A stretch of 64,000 nt of DNA from Nannobrachium achirus (GCA_963921795.1 OY997639.1:61596894-61660893), one strand, 5' to 3'; shown: positions 33,866-50,305, numbered from the stretch's first letter. Numbers and translations are program-made. The notes: generated by a model not told the origin, from the letters alone.

Positions 33866-35367
33866 ATACAATTTAAAAACATCTATAAATCAAACTGAGG
33901 GGCTACTGTTAGTCATTAAATGAGCAGAAAATAAACTAAGGAATGTGAAAGTGAAATTAAGTCTCCAAATGAGACGTTAAAACCAAGGGCGTAGCAAGTG
34001 TGAATAAGGAGATGAGTGATTTTGGGAGAGAGAGAGGGAAGAGAGAGGGGGAAAGAGGAGAGAAAGATAGATGAAATGAGAGGAAGAGGATGAGTTGGGG
34101 GGGGACATGGGGGGGGCAGCAACAGCTGCCGAGGAGCACATCTGCTCGGAGTAGAGTCGTCATCAGGCAGACGGCCTGGAATCTACTGCCCAAGGAGAGG
34201 CAATCCCCTGGGTGAGAGGGATGGATGGCTGGATGGAGAGAGTGAGAGGAGAGGAGAGGAGAGGATGCATCAAGAAATGGCAGACAGAGGGGAGCTGAGA
34301 ATGGGAAGGAGAGAAAAGTGGGTAAGAGCTACGGATGGTATGGAGGGATGGGTGATGAGAAAGTGGCAAGAAGCGGAGAAAAAAAAGTGGGAAAGAGAAA
34401 AGGGTGGTTGGAGAGAAAGAGATGGAGAGGAGGGGAGGGGAGGGGAGAGGAAGGGGGTAAGGAATGGAGGGAGAGAAGGTGAGAGAGAGGTTATAGCATA
34501 GACATAGTGCAAGGACAGAGAGAGAGAGAGAGAGAGAATCAGAGATGGAAAATACAAGAGTGCTTGGAGAGAGGGGATGAGGTTGATTGAAAAGATGAGA
34601 GTGCAGAGAGGGTGGGGGGTGACATCAGGCATAGACTAAGGTAGGACGAGTAGGGGGATAGAGAGACGCTAAGAGGGGAGATGGAGAATGTGGGGGGGGA
34701 AAAAAAAAAGAGTAAAAGGGTACATTTGCACAGTATGCACACAACATTGAACATTGAACCCCATTCTAAGAGAGGTGGACAGAACAGTAGTGGCGGATGG
34801 AGTATGCCTGGTAAAGTAAATGCTGAACCGAGAGAAGAGACAATTAGGGAGATGGAGGAGAAAGGGAATGGGTGACGGGCCAGCCATGTGACCCTCTCAG
34901 CAACCTGTTCCTCTCTGCAAACAACAGAGGGCCGGGGTGTGTGTGTGTCTGTGTAGGGGTTGTTGATGGGTGAACACAGTGGGGGGAGGCTCTGCAGGTT
35001 GATGGGTAAACAAGGTAGGGGAGCTCTGCAAGTTGAGGAGTAGACTTCTCTCTGCAGTTTGCAGGAACTTAGAAGCACCCGTCTTTTTCCTCCCTATACC
35101 CTTCCCCCCTCTCTCGACTTCTCTCTTCCTTCACTGAGACGGAAAGAACAAGAGAGGCCTGTGAGAGTAAAGATGAAAGGTCTGGGGGTGTGTGTGTGTG
35201 CGTGCAAGTGTGTGTGTCATGAATGAATGACCCTTCTCACCCCCCAATCTCTCTATCTGGATCCACCCTGTCCTAACAATAGCAAAACACACATACACCA
35301 CCGCAGGGAAGCTGACAGCTCACACAGCAAGTGCGTTCACCTCAGTGTTGGCGCTTAGTGCTAATGC

Positions 35368-35372
<5 letters not shown>
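33866..35372. other. Gene-free, purine-rich intron stretch
   Basis: 34020-34700 is strongly G/A-rich on the + strand. The long minus-strand open frames (34270-34632, 34539-35078) are Ser/Leu/Pro low-complexity read-outs of it and not genes. Confidence 0.75.

Positions 35373-35443
<71 letters not shown>
35373..35443. repeat. (GT)n microsatellite
   Basis: Pure run of about 35 units. Confidence 0.98.
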
Positions 35444-35445
<2 letters not shown>

Positions 35446-35507
35446 AACATAGTGTGTTGTTCCCGCATTTTGTTTTGATACCCTCTCACAGCGAGATCCC
35501 ACTGTGA

Positions 35508-35655
35508 GAAGGGAACCCGCACGGGAACATGGCGCTTCTCACGGACGAGAGCCCGGCGAGGGCTATCGTCTTACCGCTAGCTCGGTGTCCCGTAACGTAC
35601 CATTTAAAGCCCCGCGGAGTGGCGATCCCCGAGGAGAAGGCTAGGCTACCGTGAG
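35508..35655. promoter_or_regulatory. CpG-dense intronic block
   Basis: About 16 CpG dinucleotides in roughly 125 bp, far denser than the surrounding intron. Could be a regulatory island or alternative promoter, or a remnant of a GC-rich insertion. Holds a 41-codon + strand ORF (35529-35654). Confidence 0.4.
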
Positions 35656-36347
35656 AAATACACACTGCTCATTGACGATAGCAGCCACTGGCAGCGAGTG
35701 CAACCCTGTGGCGGTGTAAGCGCTGTCATTTGGCAGCAAATGAAGGGGAAAGAGCAAAGCAGTTTAAGCTTTGAGTCTCTCCCTTCTCTGTCTCTCGCTC
35801 TCTCCAAAGGCCTCATCGGCAGCGCGCGGTGTTCTGCGGCACAAGCGCCGAAGCTTTGGACAAAGCTGGGCTTGTGTTCGCGTCTCCGTGCGGCAGGATA
35901 TAAACATAGCCGCTTCTCTCTCTCTCTCTCTGCTCTCTTTAGGCATCTCCATTACTCCCTCCTCTTTCTCCTCTCCTGCTTTCTTCGCCCCTCTGTCTGA
36001 AAAGAACAATCTCTTTACCACAGCGGGCCTTTCCAAAATATTTACTCTGGAATGGATCAAATACAAAGGCCATTCTGTTATTCTCTCTGATGTGTTCCAA
36101 CACACGCAGCTCTCTCAAACAAACAGCACGCACATACTGACTCGCCCAAGCACCTGCTTTTCAACCGGCCTCTCTACATCTACACACACTTACATGGGAA
36201 TTCCTGCTTATTTTTGGGACCACCAGCTGTTGATCACCTTTGACTGTTCCAGAACCCTACACCCAACAACAAAGATCACAGCAACAGTAGGCAAGATGAG
36301 GCGTCTTGCCTCCAGCACTGTGCGAGTGTTGCTCTTTCACAACCTCC

Positions 36348-36382
<35 letters not shown>

Positions 36383-36497
36383 ACTTCTGATTTTATAACT
36401 GCCACACCTCACGCTCTGCAGATAGTGCCCTTCACCTCTTCCCGCTCCTCTTCATCAGATGCTCTCATCTCACTCACCCCGTCACCTTCCCTTTTAT

Positions 36498-36517
36498 CCC
36501 CCCCCCCCCCCCCCCCC
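36498..36517. repeat. (C)20 homopolymer
   Basis: Uninterrupted C run. Confidence 0.9.
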
Positions 36518-36905
36518 TCCTAAGCTAGAGGCATTTTCCTCTCGCCTCTAGCTTAGCCATTTCCATTTACTTCTTGGCACTTGCCACTTTGGAACCAGGA
36601 TTTCAATTTACTGTGACATTTTGCATGCGTCACACTCCCTAGCACGAATATCTCTGTGGGAGTTCACCTTATTTGCCAAGGCCATCGTTTTGCCTGTTGA
36701 ATGAATAAGCTCTGTTCAATTGACTCAACTCAAAAGCCTATACAGAGCAGGCATATTTTAATATGTGCATTATATAATAAAATAATTCATAATTATTATG
36801 ATAATAAATGGGTCACCTTTAGTTTTTAGGGGGATTCGCCAAGTATATTTGCACCAACAGGAATTTGTCCTCTGCATTTAACCTGTCGTAGCTAATAGCA
36901 ACTAA

Positions 36906-38219
36906 AGACCCGTTTTCACTGAGTCAAACTTCTGGAAGTTTTTTCCAAAATGACGGCAATTTTGAAATTCACGCCATGTGAAAACGGCCACTCATTTTGT
37001 CTTCCGTGAGTTTTGGTGTCCCAAACGTGACGGGAAAATACCTAGTAATTTTTGCCTAAAGTCCCGGCAGAATAGAAATATCCCCACAGTGAAAACGGCA
37101 TACCGTGATTTTTACTTTTTTCGGACAAGCAGGTGCACGCAAGGAGCCAATATTAACAGTTAAAGCATTGTAATTGGGATTGAAAGCTTCAGAATGCATA
37201 TTGCATTCGAATGTTATGTAAGCCAGCCAAACACAGAAGACAGACGTCGAGAAATGCAAGCTTAATGTTAGATCAATGCATGGTTCAAAATTATTCTATA
37301 GCCTATTTGTAATTAAGCTGTGTGGGTTTTGATACAAGTCCGCTCTGGAGACAGGAGCGCGATGCGCTCGTAATGTGATAAAAGCTGGAATCTTTACCAA
37401 CTTTTTTTACGGTGCTATAGCCTATTTTTTGTCTGAGTGAGACACAATGCGCTCATTTGGCCTATATGCTGTGATGAAAGTTGGAAGCTACCAACTCAAA
37501 GAGCGGCATCATTAGTTAATAGTTTCTCGTCGTAAAGTGTTTTACTGAGCAGCGAGCGAGTGGATGACCAGCATCCATCGGTGACGTGAAGAAAAAAAAA
37601 ACAAGCCCACAATCCCACATGTGCAACACGTTGCATCCTTTCTGAACCTTATGTGACACACATAAGGTTCACATGTGTTGTTTCATGAAGAATATTTCTT
37701 GTAACTTGTTAAATCCATTGGTGAGAGAGAAAAGGAGAGACGAACAGACGTGACTCGCTGCTGCTTTAAGCAAGCGACCAAGCGTCCAGACGCAGACGGT
37801 GTGGTAAGCACTGGTTGCCATGTTTGCTAATTATAAGCGACTATGGTCTTGATTTCCGTAAAGTTGCTTGTATGTATTGATCGTTCTGGCTGCTTTTTAT
37901 TTGTTGTGATCTTTTAGATCGGTAATTGTCAAGTAGCTGATGTGGCGATGCTTATAGTTTTAAATTGCTTTTGTGGCCTAGATAATATCACTTTTTGGGG
38001 CTTATTTTCGTACACCTGGTTGCTTATTTCTCTCGCAAAGTCTGGCAACACGGATTTTCATTCCGTGACGGTTTAGTAGTGAAAACGATGTATTTTATGG
38101 CGATGCCAGCATTTTTGCTCATGTGAAAACACCCAAAAAACAAAACTCCCGGCAAGTTGAAAATGATTATGCTAATTATTTTGCAGGAAAAATTCCGGAA
38201 CTGTAGTGAAAACATGCCT
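36906..38219. mobile_element. 1.3-kb non-autonomous element, TAA target duplication
   Basis: Termini AGACCCGTTTTCACT and AGTGAAAACATGCCT are imperfect inverted repeats flanked on both sides by TAA (36903-36905, 38220-38222). A 3-bp TWA duplication suggests PIF/Harbinger. Subterminal GTGAAAACGGC motifs recur. No transposase frame seen. Confidence 0.65.
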
Positions 38220-40330
38220 TAAGACCAACTTGCACCCAGGGAGTAGTTGGGGTTCAGCTTCCGACAGTTAGCCAGGGGGAGCCGGGGATCGAATCAAGCC
38301 ACTCCTCTCTCTTCCTCTTCCTCCTGACCCACTGCAATGGCTGAACACCCTCGACTTAAGTCGAATGTTTATCATGTCTAAATATGAACTCTATAAACTA
38401 TGGCCTGTGCTGAAGACGTTAACCACATGGAACCCTAGCTTACTTATTCTGGCCTTTCTGGGCATCTCATAATATCAAATATTCTGTGAAAACAGCACAT
38501 ATCCGAGCTTGTAGATCAGCTATTTTAGATGAAGAGATTTGCTGTATACTTCAGGTGAAAATGGATGGGACCAAGTAGGGACGCACCGTTATACCGGCCT
38601 GGGGGACCCCAATAAAGTATATAGGGCTTAAGTGGTTAATCTATCAAGCAAAACTGGCACTGGCACAACGCCAGAGGCTAATCAGCAGTCATGGGTTCCT
38701 GCACTTCTGTTGCACATAGAAAAGACTTTCAGCTGTAATCATGAATGCATTTGTGAGCTCTGCAAACACGGAACTGAGAGTCACGTGCAAGCAGCACACC
38801 GGGAACAAGGAGTAGGCAAGGCATCCCATTTGATGAACCACCACAGAACTGAAGCCAGCCCATGCGTCACTCGAAAAATGTTTTAATGTGTTGGAGAGGT
38901 ATATGATTTGGAGACTAGGCTCTCAAAATGGATGCCGCCAACGTGTGGAAGGAGGGCGGAAGATAAAAATAAAATTGAAAGCCTGAGTGCAAGCGGTGAC
39001 AGCAGCTCCCTGCGGCAGGCCTCGATGTTCGGTGGTTGACTGTACATGAACTTGTACGAGGGGGGCTTGTGCGTGTGCTAAAAAGTGATAATGCTGTGCC
39101 CAAATTAAAATGTCGCATTAACCGGTTCCTTCCTCTCCCTCTCTTTCTTTCCCCCACTCATGTTCTCCACTTCTTACAGCCCTTCGCTGCCTCCTCTCTC
39201 CCCTCCACACACCCGCCCCACCCTACCATGCTTTCTTCTGCTCCTCCACTCCCTGCTCCTCTCTCGCTCACTCTGACAGCCTCTGTGGTTCCACAGGCTG
39301 CACCTGTGTCTCATTACAGCTACTGATGGTTTGGTAACGGTCTCTCTCTCTCCCTCCTTCTCTCTCGATTTCTCATTCCCTCTCTCCGTTCTCTCTTCTC
39401 CTCTCTCGCATCATCATCATCACCACACTCTCTTTCTCTCCCCGTAGCTACTGCCAAGGCGCATTTACCTCCGACCGCGTGGCCCGCAGTCGCCTCTTCT
39501 TCCCCATCATCACCCCTTCTTCTCTCGCTCTCTCTGATCCAGCTCTATCCCTTCCCGTCTTTTTCGCGGCTTTCTTTTTTTTCCCCCCCCTCTACCAAAA
39601 CCTCAATTTCTCTAGTCCCCGCTGCCGTGACAGATTTGTCGCAAATGGGTTTCATCCCCCTCACTAGTTGATCTAACGATTTGGCACTGGTCTGACCCAC
39701 CGCCGTGCTCCGCTTGCCTTACGATCTGTCAGCCAATCCGAGGAGCCGCGCTTCACTTGACGACGAGCCATGCTTCATTTTAAAAGAAGTGGAACGTTTC
39801 CACTTCTTCAGTGTGTGCGCGCACCCACCAGGCCCTTCAAAACTCATCCCCCGGGTTCATTTATACACAGCAAACAGTCAATCTTGGCTGCAGTGCAGAA
39901 GGGATGTCACTTTACTTGTTTCTACATCCATTTAAAAAAAAGAAACTAAAGGCCTCTACATCATACTATGCATGCATCATACAGAACTTAAGTCATTTGT
40001 CACTTATTTCATACAATTTAAAAAATGAAAGCAAATGTCACACACACAAGACATGTTGAATTATATTAGGACTGGAGTAGATGGAAGGCATTCCGGCGTT
40101 CCAATGAGGGACTAAATTTGGACCTAACATACCAGGTGAAGGCAATTACTTAGCAGATTTAAGTGACAGTAGTGTTCTATGTTACTGCCTTGACCCACAA
40201 AGTCACATTGGAACACAAGAGACCATTTTTGAAAATGAAAGGACATTTCTGACTTCTAAGACTTTAGACTTGCACAGAAACAAGCACAGCTGCTATTATT
40301 TTTCACATTATGGCTGCCTAGTGCATCTTA
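38220..40330. other. Gene-free intron stretch
   Basis: Contains a half hairpin module (38505-38528) with the linked motif CTTAAGTGGTTAA (38628-38640), then C/T-rich sequence (39120-39600). 38240-38330 resembles part of a teleost repeat with a tRNA-like box. No gene supported. Confidence 0.6.
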
Positions 40331-40670
40331 AGCCCGGATCATAGTCGGGTCCGCGGTGGAAGGCTATCCACCGCGGTGTAGTCTTTTCGAGTCTTTTTGA
40401 GTCATGAAACTACAACGTTACATCATTCAAAAACAGAGAGATGTGTTGGGCACCGCGAGTCCCAACACATCTCTCTGTTTTTACTATCAGACAGACAGGC
40501 TCTACACCCCGTTCACTGATTGGTCGACCTGAACCGGTCCAGACGGGGTAAAGGACTTCACCGTGGGCCGTGACTATGATGGCCTGCACTTATTTTCTGA
40601 CTTGAGGTGGAAAGCTTTCCACCTCAAATTTGCGGTGGATAGCTCTCCACCGTAGACTCTGATCCGGGCT
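40331..40670. mobile_element. Foldback Harbinger-like MITE, TTA target duplication
   Basis: Termini AGCCCGGATCATAGTC and GACTCTGATCCGGGCT flanked by TTA (40328-40330, 40671-40673). An inner hairpin near 40428-40483 has about 21-bp arms (ACAGAGAGATGTGTTGGG and complement). No coding content. Confidence 0.8.
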
Positions 40671-40942
40671 TTACAAGCTTTGTAAGAGCACACAAATGGT
40701 CTTGAAATGTCAAGCTAGCATCATTTATATCCTTCAGTACTACACTACACAGGGCTACTATTCTGCAGTCGTTCGCGACAGCAATTAAATTAATATAACC
40801 AATTTCATTGATTTTGTTTACCTTTCATTAAAATCTAATCCCTGAGTGCTACAAAGGCAATCAAGGTCAACCAGAAGAAAGTGAAACATGGCAGGAGGAA
40901 AATACAAACACAAGAGCAAAAGAAAAGCAATTGGGAGTGTGT

Positions 40943-40963
40943 GGGGGGGGGGGGGGGGGGGGG

Positions 40964-40965
<2 letters not shown>
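40943..40965. repeat. (G)23 homopolymer followed by (GA)n
   Basis: Uninterrupted G run, then GAGA to about 40994. Confidence 0.9.
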
Positions 40966-40994
<29 letters not shown>

Positions 40995-40995
40995 T

Positions 40996-43900
40996 TACAT
41001 TAACTACCCTACATACTGTACTGCTGAGTGCCTTGTTTACATTCACATTTCTGTACCGGTTTGTTTGTTGTTGAATTTTATTTATTCTTTTATTTCCCTG
41101 TAGTGCCTGTACAGTATGAGCCTGTGTGCAAAAATTGCAATTTTGCTTTTGAGGCCAGTCACCCGAAGATGACCAAGCTAAAATGTATTTCCCAATGCGT
41201 TACCTTGTATACAGCAAAGAATTCCATCTCTCAAATACGCCACGCCAGCGCTAATAATGCCAACTGTTTCGGGAGAGTGGCGGACATTGATGAACGGGCA
41301 GAGCTGCATTAGCCCTGTTAGCGGCGGGAGTGAACTTATTCTGACGTTGTGATTGCTGCCGGAGATGAACGGTGCAGATTAAGTGGCTATAAGCGTCAGA
41401 AGATAAAGATCGCAGGACAGGCTCCCTCCTACGCTACGCATGTTAATTCACCCACCCTGCAAATGCAGCTAAGCTCGGCTTGTCACAATTTGACACCGCA
41501 TAATTATGTCATCTACGAGAGACGGAGCCATTTAAAGGGCAGGCGGAGCGCTTCTGTCGATGGAATCGGAGGGGGCGTAGGGGGACCATGCTCTGAAATG
41601 TCAATACACTGTCTTAAGGACGCCTATTTTACCTCCCAGTCCGTTACGGAGCTGCATGTTCACATTATGGAAAAAGCCGTGGACCCTTAGGTGAGAAGAT
41701 GACACACAGGTTTGATACTGTGAGCGCCACAAGGCTGAATACGCGAGTGTGGCCATTAAATATAGCCGTCAAGCCCGGAGCAGGCCTATAAAAAAGGCCT
41801 TGTTTTTTCATGATGAACCTGCCAGTTCTTTAGCGCCCCCCACAAAGACCCACCACGCCTTTGCACACACTGACAGGAGTCTGTCATTCACCCCCAGCCC
41901 CCCCCCCCCCCCCCCCCCCCCCCACACACCCCACCGTCAGTCAGGCCACCCCCTGACCTCTCCATCCATCAATCAGCCCTGTCAACACATTCATCCAACC
42001 CTCTCTCCCTCCCATCACTCTGCATGTAAACAAACAAAACGGGAAAAGGAAAGTAGTGTTGGTGGAGGGAGGGGGGTGGGGGTGTTGTGGCAAGAGGAGG
42101 AGGAGCCGAAAGGGGGAAGAGAGAGGAGGAGAGGAAATCAAAGTAGGCCATTTCCAACCTGAGACAAGCAGGCTGTGGCCGGCCCCGGAGAGACAGGAAA
42201 GGGAAGCGAGATGGGGCCGAGAGAACGGTCGGAAAAAGGAAAGAAAAAAACGAGATGTCGGAGAGAAAACATGAGTGTTGATGGGGTTGGGGGGGCAGGA
42301 AGGGACGCTGACAGTGTTCTTGAGAAGGGGTGAGAAGGGTAGAGACAGAAAGAGACGGGAAAACAGACGAGTCATCTTGAAGGAATGAAGAGGAGGAAGA
42401 TTGATAAGGGAGGAGGAGGAGGAGGGGCAAGTGGAAGGGAACAGTCTGGCACGGCCCGGGGAGGACAGCCAAATGAGAGGACATGAGACAGAGTGGAAGA
42501 CAAGCCATGTAAAAGAATGTAGAGAGGGAGACATCAATAATCTAAATGTTATATGATGAAGCAATTCAGCGTCAACATGGACAATGAGAGAGGGAGGGAG
42601 AGAGAGATAAAGGATGACAGGGAGAGAGAGAGAGGAGACAAAGTTTAGGGGGCAGGCCCGCGGGACTTCTATTTAAAACTGGAACAATTGAGAACGCTTG
42701 TGTTAGTTTACTGTGGTGAGGAGCCACCCCCTCCCTCTCCTCCTTCCCTACCTCTCCCCTCCCAGGGCAGTGTCTATTTAAATGTGTGTTTAAACGGCGA
42801 ACGCTCCAGCTCTAATCACGGCTGCCATCGCAATGCTTCCCTCTCTACCGTTCCACCTTTCTCCTCCCTGCCTGCAGCCCTCTGCCTCCTCTCAGACCAA
42901 AAGACACACACACACTCCCCCGGAGAGACTGTCGCACGCCAGAGATTAATTCATGAATCGCAGACAGATGAATCGGGAGCCAGCGAGGCAATGGAGAGTG
43001 GGAAGGGAGGGCAGGAAGAGATGATGGAGGGTTGGGGGTGGGCATAGGAAAGCGTTACTGTTAAAAGCTTTTAAAAGGGGAGAAGAGGAGTGAAGAGATG
43101 GCTCCCGGCAGCCTGAAGGGGAGAGCGACAAGAGCACCCAGGGGGGGCGTAGGTGACACGCACCAGTCAGAATCCACAAGAGAGGAGACAGGCTCTACTT
43201 CTCCATCGTCTTTACCTCCCCATCACTCTCCCTTTACCTCTCGCTCCTCATCTCTCTCCACCGCTTCAACTCTCTTTGTCCTCCATCCATCTCTCTATTT
43301 ACCTCTTCATCTCTGTTTGCTCACTACACTCTATCTCTCTCATTTACCATGCACACACAAGTCTCTCCTAACCAGGCCATGACAGCCAAGCAAAACCAAG
43401 CATGCCAAGTAATGAGAATGTGTACATGAACATAATGTATGCAACACAAGCATACATATCGGGACAAGGAAATGGGAGACACAATATGAATATTGTAATA
43501 ACCAAGCACGTGCACATGTAGGAGCCAACTAGTGCCCGAGCTCCTGCTAATTGCATCCATTTGATAAAGTGCCCCTTTTTTATGCCTATATAATTCCTGT
43601 TAATTATTTCTCTTACCGAACTGAAATGCAGTAGCAACGTGCCCTGCTCTCATTCAATACAAAGGCTAGGCTTGATCGGTTTGTTAATAGGTCCCATGCT
43701 TTCCCCTCCTAATAAGCTTGGCCTAGCAAGTCTATCCCATGACCCATACACATCACACCCAAACCTGTGAACTTGCCAGGTTAATCTGACACAATCAATT
43801 ACATTTAGTAGATGGAGTACGCAGGAATTTGACTTGGTAACTGCACGGAACACAATGTAAATGTTGCCTTCCTAGTGCTAAAGTACATGACCACAGCAGC

Positions 43901-44110
43901 TTACATTTTGTAGAAGGGAAAATAAATGTATCACAATAAACCACATATTATAATACCAGTAAAACGCCCTAGGGGCGAGAAACGACCTGGGCGAGGTCGC
44001 ACACATGGGTGCGTGCACATGGGCGCTTTGGCATGTATACCCTTCTGATGAGCTGGTCGAGTCATCACTGTGATGTCTGAACATATCAGCTAAATCCATA
44101 TATGGAGTCT
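40996..44110. other. Gene-free intron stretch
   Basis: 41240-41420 is complex and non-repetitive, a possible conserved non-coding element. 41898-41923 is a C homopolymer. 42050-42640 is purine-rich, with Ser/Leu/Pro low-complexity minus-strand frames. No gene supported. Confidence 0.6.
41898..41923. repeat. (C)26 homopolymer
   Basis: Uninterrupted C run. Confidence 0.9.
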
Positions 44111-44119
44111 GTGATGTCA

Positions 44120-44620
44120 GATGTAGAGGTATTGATTGTCCAGCTCCATATAAATCTAGGTGATGATCCAGTTGTCTCCATGTATGGATAACCAGGGTTT
44201 GCTGAGGTCAGTGTTCATATATATGAAGATCCAGATGATGATAGTCAGCACTTGGAGTGTCCTGTCCATATGGATGGGCATCGCCAAAATATGGGCTCAA
44301 TATATGGGTATTCCCAGATATGGGCTTATTATTGATGACATCAGGGATCTCCATATATGGGCATAAAAGGGACAAGGACAGAATTAATTTGCAATTGTGA
44401 CTCATGTCGCGCAACCACACTGGTTAGACTGACACAATATGTCCATCTAAAGGTATTCCCCGATATGGGCTTAATATTGATGGGCATAAAAGGGATTCTA
44501 TTAGTGTGGTTGCCCTAACGGGGAATCATCTGGGAATCAAGATGTAGAGGTCAGTCTCCATATTTGGAGATCTAGGTGATGATCCTGTCGTCTCCATGTA
44601 TGGATATGCAGGGTTTGATG
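44120..44620. repeat. Imperfect long-unit duplications
   Basis: The segment around 44152-44201 (CTAGGTGATGATCC...GTCTCCATGTATGGAT) recurs at 44570-44616, and 44306-44373 (GGTATTCCC.GATATGGGCTT...GGGCATAAAAGGGA) recurs in shortened form at 44451-44495. Confidence 0.85.
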
Positions 44621-44676
44621 ATAGTCAGCAGTCTTGACAGTCAACAATGTGATGTCAGAAAGTCAGCTAAGCGTGA

Positions 44677-45251
<575 letters not shown>

Positions 45252-46025
45252 GATGTGCCGGTTTTCATAGTAAACTGAGACCTACGGTCGCAATAACGTG
45301 TTTGGTATCAGCCTTTACGCAATCAGTTTGCTAGCACTGTACTGTCTTTGTATCTATTCTGAATACAATCCAATGAATATATCAGCAATTCATTGTGGTT
45401 TCAAGGGCTAAACACCAACAGATGTATTCACAATGCGTGCAGGAAAATATTCACTGTTCATTCTGCCAGTAAATAACAAAGAATCAGCAGGTATGTTGGT
45501 AATCAATGATGTTTGCCAATGTTATGTCGCAAACGGTTCTAAAAAATAAGCTCCAGCTGCAGTAATATAAGGAAAAACATTTAAAAACTTTTTTGGGAAA
45601 AAGGCACAGCAGATATCAAACTCCTCTCAAACACCCCACTACTTTCTAAAAGCTGAAAATGGACCCCTCGATCAGTCTCCATCTCCACAGGACAATGCAA
45701 GCCAATAATCTCTTCCAGAAGCACTATGTGTAGGGGTTCAGCTCAAAGGCAGTACTGTGCATTGATACAGGTGTGGTGTTGTGGTGGGAAGGAGAGAGAA
45801 AGACATGGAGAACGAGAGAAGGAGAGAAGAGGGGCAGAACAATAGATTGCCTTTTCAACAGCCATCTCCCCTTGGCTTTACCTGGATCCGGGGGTGGAGG
45901 GCGGGTAATCAGAAGGGGAACGGAGGTCCGAGAACAATGGGTTCTCTGTTGCTTCAGTAACAGTAGTATGATTCCATCCAGAGGCCAGCTGACCACCTGG
46001 CCAGCCGTATGGCCGGTGAAACAAG
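45252..46025. other. Gene-free intron stretch
   Basis: Unique-looking sequence without recognisable features. Confidence 0.7.
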
Positions 46026-46258
46026 CTTTCCCATTCGTTTTCCCCATTCACTTTAACACAAATATTTATAACAATTGTTTTAAGCCAAAATCAAGCCATC
46101 CAGGATCCTGGTGAATCATGACCATAAAACCTTCGATTCTGTAAAAGATAATCTATTCACAGTTTCATGGTCATTATTAACCAGAATGGATTGGTTCTAG
46201 GCTTAAAACAATAGTTATAAATATTCTTGTAACAGTTTATGGGGAAAATGAAAGGAGA
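46026..46258. mobile_element. Foldback MITE with ~100-bp imperfect arms
   Basis: The left arm includes AATATTTATAACAATTGTTT and the right arm its near reverse complement (AAACAATAGTTATAAATATT). Inner parts (ATCATGACCATAAAAC / TTTCATGGTCATTATT) pair too. The termini are ragged. Confidence 0.7.
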
Positions 46259-49096
<2,838 letters not shown>

Positions 49097-50038
49097 TTAT
49101 TAACCATTGTGTAATACACATAGGAATTTGCTTTGGCATACTACATTTTTACGTAGTCACCACAGCTGCCATGGGCGGCGCTATCTTGGAGAACCTGCGC
49201 AACAATTTCGGGCGGTCGCGACCGCCTTCCTTGAAGAGCAGATTCACACACACAGACACACACACACACACACACTTTTAGTCCCCGTGGAGGAGGGAGC
49301 GGGCTCACTTCAAATTGGGTTTGATTTTTCTTTTACTGTCCACCGTCATTTTATATGGCTTTGTGCATACTAGCACATTTTCAAGGCAAAGAGTGAAATG
49401 GAGTGGATAACAACACTGATAGCAGTGGTCAGATAGCATGTAGAACTAACTGATATAGCCCATGTGGCTTGTGTTTCTGACACCTAGCTGTGCAACAGTG
49501 TGCACTGAAAATAACCGATATAAGCTAAGCATAAATCAGTCACGATGAAAGGAAACACAAATAAAGATGTTTGCGATCTCAGTTACGGCAACATTTCCCG
49601 AATCCCGATATCACTTCAAATCTCCGGTTTCAAGAGACAATGCCCAACTGAGTAATGATAGTTCCTTTTCACTATATGGTAGTAAATGCTATTACAGATC
49701 TGTCATCTTTGACCCAGTATATTTCTGAGCAGCTGCCCAGTTCAAAAGCACACAGACACAGCACACATTAACCTCATTTGAACAAAACAGCCTAATCAAG
49801 GTTCAAGGTGTCATAACATTCAAGCAATAACGTTTTGTCTTTCCATCTCACATGCCGGAGACAGTAAATATGCAGGAATAGTACATCCCATCTGTTGTTG
49901 CCGTATGATTGCTCCTTTTTTAATCTCAGACGGGTCAGATAAGGGGGATGTGTACAGTACGTGAGGAACATAGATTGATTGGAAGGCTCTTGGTTGTGTG
50001 GAAGGATTTTGGAGGGTGGGTGGGGTGCTGGTGGTGTT

Positions 50039-50061
50039 GGGGGGGGGGGGGGGGGGGGGGG
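50039..50061. repeat. (G)23 homopolymer
   Basis: Uninterrupted G run. Confidence 0.9.
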
Positions 50062-50236
50062 TATGACTCCTATATTCAGGGCCTGGAGCTGTGACAAGGC
50101 CCCTGTCACACCGAATTCAATTTCCTGCCGTGGCCAGCCTGTCCACTGCCTCTGATAAGTGTGAATTTGACGTGACCTTCTCAAAGTCAGATGTGACTAA
50201 GATGCAGTGTATTTGTGCGTGTATGAATGTATGTGT

Positions 50237-50238
<2 letters not shown>

Positions 50239-50305
<67 letters not shown>
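50239..50305. repeat. (GA)n microsatellite
   Basis: GA run with a single interruption (GATA). Confidence 0.96.

Noticed and set aside
35771..36523. 250-codon + strand frame
   Set aside because: Runs through C/T-rich and CA sequence and a poly-C; no recognisable domain.
41095..41310. Acceptor-like CCCTGTAG followed by a + strand frame with several cysteines
   Set aside because: No domain recognised and the frame ends without a donor; more likely chance in complex intronic sequence.
41941..42564. 207-codon minus-strand frame
   Set aside because: Ser/Leu/Pro/Phe low complexity from purine-rich + strand DNA; no domain or exon borders.
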